Shown here: piece by piece, positions 52,224 through 62,000 of the stretch
Position numbering within the stretch: the first letter of the stretch is position 1
Layout: every line of letters begins with the position of its first letter
Assembly (NCBI RefSeq): GCF_900101265.1
Contig: NZ_FMZS01000005.1
Coordinates: 124,001 to 188,000, forward strand
Length of the DNA: 64,000 bases
Direction of reading: 5' to 3'
DNA from: Massilia sp. PDC64
GTDB taxonomy: Bacteria; Pseudomonadota; Gammaproteobacteria; Burkholderiales; Burkholderiaceae_D
Position numbers and translations under genes: made by a program
The notes under the pieces: generated by a model
Seen by the model: the letters and a program-made list of their open reading frames with translations, nothing else
What the model was told of the DNA's origin: nothing
The model's database searches: none

Positions 52224-55200
52224 TTATTTCGCGACCTGTTCGGCAAAGCGGCCGTCCGGCGCCGTGATGCGCACCGTGACGCTCGCCACCGCGCCGTTGA
52301 ACGTGAGGCCGTAGCTGGTCACGCCGTGCGCACTGTTCAGGCGGACCAGTTGCCACGGCTGGCCCGGCAGCGGCGGCTTGCCCGCCACCGGCACGTCCGC
52401 CAGCGCCATCTCGATCACGGTGGCCTGGCCGGGCAGCTTGATGATGGGCCCGCGCACCACGTCGAGCGTCTCCAGTGCCACGTCCTTCTTCGCGAGGATG
52501 GCCGCCACGCCGTGCGGCTGCACGACGGGATGCGGCACCGGCGTGAGGACCGGTTTCTTCGGCGCGGCGACGGTGACCTTGATCGTGTACTTGCCGCCGG
52601 CACGCGGCGGGATCGGTGCACTGGAGCGCCACGTGGCGTTGACGACGTTCGGCTTCACGACGTGCATTTCCAGGTCCAGCACGTCCGGCGCCGGATCGAT
52701 GGGGCCGGACGCCACCGTGAGCACGCGTTCCGTGCTGCGCCCGAGCGGATCCGTCAGGCGCACCACGACGGCCACGCGGTCGTCGACGGAGGCGCGCCTG
52801 AGCCGCAGTGCATACTGCGTGGCGCTCGTGCGCCAGGTGCCGCTCGCCGGCGGCGCGGGCGGCGCGGCCGGAACGGCCTGCAGTTCGAACGCTTCCAGCA
52901 GCAGCGGGTCCCCGGCGGACTTCGACGGGCCGCTCAGCACCTGCGCATCGACCGCCAGCCTGTGCGGCCCCAGCGCCGTCTTCGCGACGGGCGCGGTGCT
53001 CGTGAAATGCACGAGCACGTCCTGCAGCGGTCCTCCGGGCCACTCGGCCGTGAGCGGCGACAGGTTCGGCGGCCCGTCCGGCGGGATCACCACCGACATC
53101 GCGTTCGATGCGGGCGAGCGCCCCGGCAGCAGCGCGCGGTCCGGGTCCGGATGCGCCCACGCGACGGCGCGGTACCACACTTTTTTCCAGGAGCCGTCCG
53201 GCGTATCGGTGCCGGTGGCGTCGGCCAGCGCGGCTGCGTCACCGTCGAGGCCGTGCACGGTCCAGCCGCCGCCGCCCGCTTCGATGGTGGCGACGGGCGG
53301 GCCCATCGTGTCCAGCTCCATGGCGGCGGCCTCCACCCGCGTGCGGAACAGCTGGTAGCGCGCGACGCGGGCCCCGGGCTGGCTCGCGAGGTCGACGCGC
53401 ACCGCGAACTTCGGCGTCGCCGCCGGCTGGTCGATGCGGCGGATCTCCAGTCGCGGCGGGGCCGGCGTCGCGATGTCGGCCGCCGCGATGGCGACGACGC
53501 GCTGCTCGTTATCTTCCGGCGCCGGCCAGTTGGATTCGACGTTGCCCGCGTTGACCGCGACCATCGTGAACAGATGGATTTCCTTCGTCCCGCGCGGCAG
53601 CACGAGGTCGGCCGACGTCTGCGGCTGCGCCTTCGTGTTCACCCGGGTGAACAGGGCGCGGAAGTTGTCCGTGGACGCGGCGAGGCAGCTGCGCAAAAAG
53701 GCCAGTCGCTCCGTGTACGTCAGGGTCGGATCGGGCGCCGGGTGGTCCGGGTCGCCCACCTTGGCCAGGATCGCGCTCTCGGTTGCCGTGTAGATGAAGT
53801 AGCCCGTCGCGCCGGCGACAGCCGCCCACGACACGCGCGCGTGGTGTTCGCCCCGCGCGTCCGCGAGGCTGGCGCGCTTGACGATTTCCGGAGGCTCGGG
53901 CGCGGGCGGGATCGGGTCGGACGCGTAGGCGATGTTCGGTCCGGGTTCGGTGGCGGAGCCGGACACCAGCGGCGCCAGCCAGGCACTGTCGCGCAGGGGC
54001 TGCGCGCGTTCGCGCACGCGCGTCCATACGGCCACGCCGATGTGGCCGACGGCGTTGTAGTCGAGCTGGAGGCCGGAGATGGCGATGCGGTAGCGGCGCA
54101 CGTCGTCCGCCCCGACGGGGCCAGGCGCGACGAGATTGCCGTCGATGTCGTAGTAGTCCACGGTGACGTTGGACGGCAGGGGAGCGAGCTGGTCGCCGCT
54201 GAACGGCAGCACGAGCGGGGCGCCGGGTGCCGCGGCGAGCGACGTCTGCAGCCCGGCCGGCAGGGTCGTGTCGGGCGGCGGCGTGTGCGAGCGCTGGGGC
54301 GCCGCGAACAGGCGGCTGCGCAGCTCGATCTGCAGTGGCCGCCGGACCTCCCAATCCCAGGCCAGTTCCACGGTCAGCGTGCCGGCGCACACGCGGCCCG
54401 ACGCGGGGACGGTCGCGTCCAGCGCGCAGCGCAGCACGCGCGGGCGGTCGAGTGCCGGCTGCTGGTCGGCATGGTCGACCGTGCCCCACACGGACCACTG
54501 GCCCCAGATGTCCTGCAGCGCCACGCCGTAGCGCAGGGCGAGGCCGGCCGCCGTCAGCGGCAGCGCGAGCGAGGAATCCACGGCCGAGTGGCGCGTCGTC
54601 TCCTTGTCCTTCGCGCTGTTGGCGAGCGTGATGGGCGCGAGGCCGCCGCTGGGGCGCGGGCGCATGATGGCGTCGGCCGCGACGGCGGGCGTGACCGGGT
54701 TGGCGCGCGCGAATGCGAAGCTGGACGTCGTCAGCAGCTTGAAGCGGGGCAGGCGGTCCCACGACACGCGCGCGGCCGCCGTCCACGGCTGGTCGGCCGC
54801 GTGCGGGCGGCTGTGCGACTGCGGCTCGGCCTGCAGGGCGTTCGGCGCGGGAGGGCGCACGGGAGGCGGTGCGCCGATCGCCAGCGCAGCCAGTTCCAGC
54901 GGTCCGGACGTGCCGTCCATGCCCTTGTCCCACGTGGCGGTCACCATGAAGTCCATCAGGCGGCTGGGAATGGCGACGGCGCCCGGCGTCACCGAGCCGC
55001 CGGACGTGACCTGGGCGGCAGGGTACGCGGTGCCGAAGCCCAGCGCCAGCGCGAGCAGCGGATCGCTGCCGGCGGCGACGAACGTCAGGCCCAGCGGCGG
55101 CAGACTCGCCGTGGACGGATCGCCCAAGGTGCCGCCCCCGCCGCTCGGCCCGGGGATGTTCACGAGGTCGCGCTGGCGGGCCTGCAGCACGGGCGGCATC

Positions 55201-56027
55201 TTGAGCACCGGGTGCAGGCGCGGCAGCAGGTCCTGCCGCACTTCCGTGACCAGGCCGTCGAAGTCGGGCAGGGCCCATGCGGGCGCCGGGTTCGGCCCGA
55301 GCGTGCCGGGCCAGCCGAACGGCGCGGCGCCGCGGCGCAGGCGGTCGCGCGCGGCGTCGCCCGGCGTCGTCAGCGCGCTGACCATGCCCTGTTTGCTGGC
55401 GTGCCGTCCCACGTCCGACCACGCGGACTGCTCGACCGGCAGCCCGACGATCTCCAGCGGCCGCCACGCGTCCGAGTTGGCATAGTCGTTTGCCGTGATG
55501 CCGCGCACCTTGAGCATGCCGACGGGGCCGGGCGACGCGATCGCCACCGCGACGATGGACGTGCCCCACAACAGGACCTGGCGCTGGCCGGTGCCCACGG
55601 TCTCGATGATTTCCAGCGCATCGATCGCCACCGGACCGTTCAATGCGGCCAGGCTGGCATTGGCGGCGGTGACGTCGATGCCGAGCGTGACGTACACGAG
55701 CGGGTCGCCCATCCACCACACGATGGTGGCGCCGTCCTGGTTCTGGTAAGTGTGGAACGGGATGTCGCGCATCTCCTTTTCGGACGGCAGCCGGCCCCAC
55801 ACCGTGAACGGCCCGCCCGGCATGCCGTAGTCCTGGTCCGGCAGGTCCGGGTCGAGTTGCGGGTTGATCGACCAGCGCAGCTGGGCCACCGCATTGCCCT
55901 CGATGCCGCGCCGGCGCCACTCCTCGGCCCAGCGCTGGTCGAGCGGGTCGCGGGCCCGGTTGATGTGTGCCCAGTTCGTCAGCGCGGCGCGGGCGTAGAA
56001 GCGATAGGGGTCGACGACGCGGCTCAT
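52224..56027 (-). CDS. Large fibronectin-III-containing protein of unknown function
   Basis: The 1267-residue protein has no signal peptide. The start at 56027 has GGGAGG upstream and overlaps the stop of the 2370-residue gene (ATGA). The N-terminal 350 residues contain WW-rich and DPLxxR-type segments of no known family. Around 712-800 and 850-900 lie fibronectin type III-like units (HARVSWAAVAGATGYFIYTA; FAVRVDLASQPGARVARYQL). The rest is predicted beta-rich, Pro-rich and poor in Cys. Fibronectin repeats often space modules in extracellular or phage-tail-like proteins. No secretion signal or tail-gene neighbour supports a specific role. Confidence 0.68.
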   Translation of the reverse strand: MSRVVDPYRFYARAALTNWAHINRARDPLDQRWAEEWRRRGIEGNAVAQLRWSINPQLDPDLPDQDYGMPGGPFTVWGRLPSEKEMRDIPFHTYQNQDGATIVWWMGDPLVYVTLGIDVTAANASLAALNGPVAIDALEIIETVGTGQRQVLLWGTSIVAVAIASPGPVGMLKVRGITANDYANSDAWRPLEIVGLPVEQSAWSDVGRHASKQGMVSALTTPGDAARDRLRRGAAPFGWPGTLGPNPAPAWALPDFDGLVTEVRQDLLPRLHPVLKMPPVLQARQRDLVNIPGPSGGGGTLGDPSTASLPPLGLTFVAAGSDPLLALALGFGTAYPAAQVTSGGSVTPGAVAIPSRLMDFMVTATWDKGMDGTSGPLELAALAIGAPPPVRPPAPNALQAEPQSHSRPHAADQPWTAAARVSWDRLPRFKLLTTSSFAFARANPVTPAVAADAIMRPRPSGGLAPITLANSAKDKETTRHSAVDSSLALPLTAAGLALRYGVALQDIWGQWSVWGTVDHADQQPALDRPRVLRCALDATVPASGRVCAGTLTVELAWDWEVRRPLQIELRSRLFAAPQRSHTPPPDTTLPAGLQTSLAAAPGAPLVLPFSGDQLAPLPSNVTVDYYDIDGNLVAPGPVGADDVRRYRIAISGLQLDYNAVGHIGVAVWTRVRERAQPLRDSAWLAPLVSGSATEPGPNIAYASDPIPPAPEPPEIVKRASLADARGEHHARVSWAAVAGATGYFIYTATESAILAKVGDPDHPAPDPTLTYTERLAFLRSCLAASTDNFRALFTRVNTKAQPQTSADLVLPRGTKEIHLFTMVAVNAGNVESNWPAPEDNEQRVVAIAAADIATPAPPRLEIRRIDQPAATPKFAVRVDLASQPGARVARYQLFRTRVEAAAMELDTMGPPVATIEAGGGGWTVHGLDGDAAALADATGTDTPDGSWKKVWYRAVAWAHPDPDRALLPGRSPASNAMSVVIPPDGPPNLSPLTAEWPGGPLQDVLVHFTSTAPVAKTALGPHRLAVDAQVLSGPSKSAGDPLLLEAFELQAVPAAPPAPPASGTWRTSATQYALRLRRASVDDRVAVVVRLTDPLGRSTERVLTVASGPIDPAPDVLDLEMHVVKPNVVNATWRSSAPIPPRAGGKYTIKVTVAAPKKPVLTPVPHPVVQPHGVAAILAKKDVALETLDVVRGPIIKLPGQATVIEMALADVPVAGKPPLPGQPWQLVRLNSAHGVTSYGLTFNGAVASVTVRITAPDGRFAEQVAK

Positions 56028-59000
56028 GCTTGTTCCTCCCAGGGTGCGCCCAGCAGCGGGACATAGGTGATCTTGACCGGATCGGCCGGCCACGTGGCAT
56101 CGAACAGGTAAGGCTTGTCGGCGAAGCGTTCGCGCTTCAGGCCCAGCGCCAGGCCGTTCGTCCCGCGGCTGCCCGCCTTGAGGACGACGATGACGCGCTG
56201 GCCGCCCGGCGCCGGGATCACGTGCTCGACGAGGTCCGGCGCGCCCGGCATCTGGGCCAGTTCCAGCCAGGTCTCGGGCAGCATCTCGTAGCGTTCGGGC
56301 GCGCTGGGCACCGGATCGGTCACCTTCGTCGGCACGAGGCGCGTGCGGTGCAGCGGCTCGGGCGAGTCGACGATCACCGCCACCGGCTGCGGCGCCACGT
56401 CGGGGTCGGGCTGTTCCCACAGCGCGACGACGCGCGGCGCGGTCGGCGTGCCCATCGGTCCGAGGCCGGCCGTGATCATCGCTTCATCGAGTTCGCTGCC
56501 CTGCGGGGCGTGGCTGGCGAACGTGGACGACAACGTCGCGATACGGCCCGGCTCCACGTAGCGGTGTTCCGGACGCGTGCCGAGGAAGGTGTTGGCGAAT
56601 TCGCCCAGCGTGCCGTAGGCCGACGTCGAGAACGAGCGGCGCAGCACCCGGTCGCCGACCGTGTTCTCGGGCGCGTCTTCGTCGACCGCTTCGATGTCGA
56701 CCACGTAGTCCGTGTACGGATCGAGCGGGATCGGCACCGTGACCTTGCTGTGGCGGACCACCTCGGCTTCGAAGTCCACGCATGGCTTGCCGCCATCTTC
56801 CTGCAGAACCGCGCGCACGCTTTCTTCCCACGGCGACAGCAGGCCGCCCTTCACGTCGTCCAGCGTGTCCGCGTCGATCGGGAACGGATGCGGCACGGAC
56901 GGCGTGGAGACCGGCCGGCGGAACGAGGCCGCCTTGATCCGCACCTGCAGCTTCTTGCCGTAGGCCGCGTACAGCTGGCTCACGTCATTGGTCGCGAACA
57001 CGAACGACAGGGGCTCGTGCCCGAACACGTGGCTCTCGCCTTCCTCCGGCAACGTCGTCAGCACCCACGGATCGAGTTTCGCCGGCGCCGCGCCGTCCGT
57101 GCGGAAGTGGTACGCGCGCGTTTCCGTCGTCGCGTCGATGGCGGCTGTTTCCGCCGCCGTCGGACGCGTGTCCTGGTCGGTGGTCTGCACCTTCCATTCG
57201 ACGTTGACCTGGTAGGACGTATCGGGCGCGAGCAGCGCGTGGCCGCAGGCGTCGTCCGACAGCGCGGCCTCCACGGCGCCGTGATTGCGCGTGGTCGTCG
57301 TCTCATCCCAGTCGTGGCGCGCGATTTCCTCCGCATGCATGAATTCGGCCACCGCGAGGTAATACGGACGCATCAGCAGGCGCTGTTCTTCAGGGCGGAT
57401 AGGATCGCGCGGGCTCTGGCCGATCTCGATCGTGTGGACCTTGTCCGCGCCCTTGATCTCGACGATGACCGGCAGATAGGCCTTGTTGCCCTGCGTGGAC
57501 GTGGTGCCGCCCAGCGCGGCCAGGTAGCCGGCCGCCAGCTGCACGTCGTCGCGCCACGGACCGGCGGCGCTCATCCACTCGGCCGGCACGGGCCGGGTCG
57601 GCACCACGTCGGCCAAGGTCACGGCCTGCTCGGCGAGCAGCGTGCCGTCCTTGGCGCGCTGGCGCACGAGTATGTTCTCCTTGCGCACGAGGGTGGACAG
57701 CACGAACAGCAGCAGCCGTCCGGCCGCGATTTCTCCGCTGTGCAGGACGATGCCGTTGAAGAGTTCGGGCGGCTCGAAGCCGAGCGCGTGCCACGCCTGT
57801 TTCACGGCCTTTTCGTCGGCAGGATTGCCCAGCGCGATCACGCGGCCGTCGTCGTTCAGCGGGCTGGCCAGCACCTTGGCTTCGCAGCGCTGCGGCTCCG
57901 TCGGCGACGTGGCGGCGGTCGCCAGGTGCACGGCGGACGTGGCCAGTTCGGCGCGCGACAGGGGCTGGCCGGCCTGCAGGCGCGCGGCCGTGGCGGCCCA
58001 CGTGAGGCGCGTGGCGGGCAGTGCATCGATGCGCTTGAAGCCGGCGACCCGCGCGACCTGGGCGCGCACGGCGTCACGCTGGCGGACGGCCGGGCGGGGC
58101 GCTCCCGTGGTCGGATCGACCGTGCCGGGCACCGGTCGCGGCGTCGGCTTCGGCTCGCGCGGGCAGGGCGCGGGCGTACCGGTCACGAAGGCGGGATCGA
58201 TGCCGCGCTTGCGGTCGACGAGGTCGATGCCGCAGCGCCAGGACTCCGTCACTTCGAGCGTCGTGACGGGCGGGCGCGAACGCACGGTGTCGGGCGGATC
58301 GGGCCACGCTTCGCCGTCGACGATCCAGCCGTCTTTCGAAGGCCCCAGCTGTTCGTAGCGGAAGGTCCACAGCACCGAGGTCGCGGGCGCGGCCTTGTGG
58401 CACACGGTGCCCCAGCGCTCGCGGATCGTCTCTTCCTGGTACTCGCTGCGCGTGTAGGCTTTTGGCGTCGCGTTTGGCGTCCAGGCCAGCAGCGCGAGCT
58501 GCACTTCCAGCTGGGCGCTGGCCGGATCCACCGGATTCTTGAGCGTCCACCATACGGAGGGCTTGTCGCCGTCGCCGACCGGGCCCGCGAGTTCGACCTT
58601 CGTGATCTCGTAGCGCACCCAGTTCTTGCCCTGCTGCTGCCAGCCGTTTTCCGCCGCGCCGGGATGGTTCAGCGGCGCGCTGCCGAACACCTTCAGGTTG
58701 TCGTCGACGGGCGGCACCGACAGCATCAGCACGGGGATCGCGTCGATCGGCACGACCGGGGTCTTGTCGGTGACGCCGCCTTCGGTCGCGGTGCCGATGG
58801 CGCCGTCGACGGGGCGGTCGGTGCCGGTGCCCAGCACCAGCGCAGGCGAGCGCGAGACGAGTTTGAGGTCGCGCACGAGCGGCGGCGCGGGCAGCTTGGG
58901 CACGTTCGTCGCGCCCAGGTGGAAGTCCACGCAGCCCTTGATCGTGAAGAAGAACAGGTCGACTTCGCCGCAGATCTCGCCGTCGATCTTCGAGATGCGC

Positions 59001-62000
59001 TCGCGCCGGCCGTCCGGCAGCACGTTCTCGCCGACGTCCACGTCCAGCTCCGCGTAGGCGCTGATGCTGAGGATGAACAGCACCAGTTCGCCGCGCACGT
59101 ACAGCCGGCCCGCGAGGCGGAACGGGTCGAAGCCGAGCACCGCGTCGAAGCCGGCGCCGATGCGCAGGTACAGGCGCGCCGGCACGCTGCCCCACGTGAA
59201 GGCCGCGCGCAGGCCGGTGCCGATGGCGAAGCCGTAGACCTGCGGCAGGCCGGCGTCCGGGTAGGCGGGCAGGCCGTTCCCGGACAACATCAGGTAGCCG
59301 GAAGCGTCGATCACGGACAGGATCGTGCACTGCACCGGATCGCTGCGCTGGCCCAGGTACAAATGCCAGTCCTCGCCTTTCTTGAGGTTGAAGAAGGCTT
59401 CGATCGGCACGCGGATCTTGATGAGCGGGTCGATCGTGTAGTCGGCCACGATGCCGATCGTGAGCGTGCCGCGGCCGGCGTCCAGGTCGATCACGGCCAG
59501 CAGGTTGCCTTCCGCGTTCTTGTCCTTCAGGGCGGGCATCGGCTGCAGCAGGCGCGCCTTCATCATCAGCAGGATGCGCGGGCCGGGCAGCTCGAGCATG
59601 AACACGCCCTTCAGGTTGAACACGACGCTGCTGCCCATGGTGCCGATCGTCGCGCCCACGCCGAACGCCCAGTGGTCCGGATTGCCCTTCCACGCATCGG
59701 GGTTGGTCGGATCGCCGTCCGCCTTGTTCTTCAGCCAGTCGAGCGCGATGGTGGGGCCCGTCAGGCCATCCTCGTCGCGTGCGTAATGCATCGCGAACAT
59801 GCCGAGGAAGCCGTAGATGCCGAGGCCCGAGCCACCCAGCGGGATCGCGACCGGCAGCTCCAGCTCCAGGGCGACGAACACGCCCGTGCGGCCGGCCACG
59901 TGCGTCACCTTGAGCACCGCGCGCACGCGGGTATCGATCGGCACCAGTTGCAGGTCGATGGCGCCGCCCACTTCCTCGCCCAGTTCGAAGCTGCCCTTGC
60001 CGACCAAAACGCCGGGGATGTTCACGCCCGCGCCGAACGCGGTCAGCTCCACGCCCGCGACGCCGCCTTCCTCGGCGAATTTCAGGCGCACGCGTGCCCG
60101 GTCGAACGTGACGACGCCCAGGTCCGCGTTCAGGCCCAGGTCGAACTCGAACGACAGCGGATTCGTGCGGGCCACGCGCGCGCCGAGGATCTTGATGAAC
60201 TGGCCGAGCGGATCGGGCACCGTGATGCCGCCGCCGCTGGTGAGATCGATCGAATAGCCGCGCGACGAATCGAACACGGGGCGGAACTGGAAGTCGCGCT
60301 CGCCCGGCGTGTTCCCGAAGCGCATGCCGATCGCCTTGTAGCGCACGGACAGCGGCGACTTGCGCGGAATGGTCAGCAGCGTGATGCCGCCGATTTCCAC
60401 GTTCGCCGACACGGCCGTCTCGATGTCGCCCAGGATCGCCACCTCGGTGCCGTTGGCGCGCTTGCGCACGGCGATCTCGCCGCCCCACAGCACGACGCGC
60501 TCGACGTTGAAATAGCCGGCCTGCGCGAGCCCCGTCGCCAGCGCCACGCCGCCGATGGCGAGCACCGCCGGCACCATGTCGCCGGAGGCCGGGTTGGCCG
60601 GCGCGGCGGCATCGAGCAGGGGCGCGAACAGGGCCGTCATGCCGAGCAGGTTGCGGCCGAAATTCCCTTCCGCGAGCAGCGGCTGGCCGGGCAGCTGGCC
60701 CGTCATCACGAGGCCGTCCTTGTCGGCCGGGTCCGCGCCCAGGTAGGCGAGGGCGCTCCAGTCGCCCGTCGCGTTATCGATCTGGAACACGATGCGGGCC
60801 TTGATCACGCCATCCATCGGATTGCTGCCCATGCCGCGCAGTACGGGCTCCATGCCCGGATCGCCGCCGTTCTGCTGGATGAACTGTTCCGACGGCGTGT
60901 TGATGTCGAACTCGCCGTAGACCTCGACCGCCACGAATTCGTCGCGCACGATGCGCACCTTGGCGCCCAGCGCGCGGAACCAGCTGGGCGGCGTGGGCTG
61001 CGTCGGCGCCGGGTCGGGCGTGATCACGGGGATCTGCGGGACGTCGCTCGGCCCGCGCGACACCGTGCCGCGCGTGACGGTGCCGCGCAGCGGGGCGGCC
61101 GGCAGCTTGGCGTCGGCGCGCCAGTTGGTGCGGCGCGTGTCCAGGTCGGAACTGCCCACCGGACCGCGGCCGAGCAGGGTGAAGTGAAAATTCTTGCCTG
61201 GCGCCGCGGCGCGGATGATGTGCGCGAACGCCTCCGCGCGCCGGCGCGACAGCAGGAAATTGTAGTCGACGTCGTTCGGATCGTCCTCGTTGCTCGCCCA
61301 GCCCGTGATCTCGATGGTGGACCCGGCCGGAATGCGGTCCAGGCGCGCGGCATAGCTGCTGCCCACCGGGCTGCCGGTGAACGCACTTGCCGGCGCGTCG
61401 GTCGCGGCCGGACCCGTGCTGGAATTGGCCGGGTTGGTCACGTCGGCGGTGGGTGTCGGGCCCACGGTGCCGGGCAGGCCCGCCACGTAATCGATGCCGG
61501 TGGTCGGATCGTGCTCGGGCAGCTGGATGTTCGTCGGGCGGTCGAAGCGGAAATAGGCGCTCACCGTCTCGGGCCCCGCGCCCACGTCCGGCGTCGTCGC
61601 CTCGACTTCGGCCGATTCGTTGGGCCCCAGTTCGATGGTGCACGCTTCGCCGGCCGGTTTGTCCACGGCCGGGGAAGCGGGCGGCTTGCGGACCTTCCAC
61701 GTGGTGGCGGGGTTCGGCGGATCGAGCGTGATCGTGATGCTGGAATTGTTGCGCGCCAGGAGACGGAACGGGGGCGCACCGACCGGCGTGCCGTCGCGCG
61801 TGATGCTGTCGGTGTTGAACCGGGCCTCCGCGACGACCGGCGTGCCCGGCACCGTGCTGCCCGTGCGCGGACCGGCCGCGATGGTCAGCTGGGCCGGCGT
61901 GCCGCCTCCGCTGGCTGCGCCCACGACGATGCTGCCGGTGCCGTCGCTGCCCAGGTCGACGTCGAACACGTTCGGCATCGATGGCGCGACCGGCGCCAGC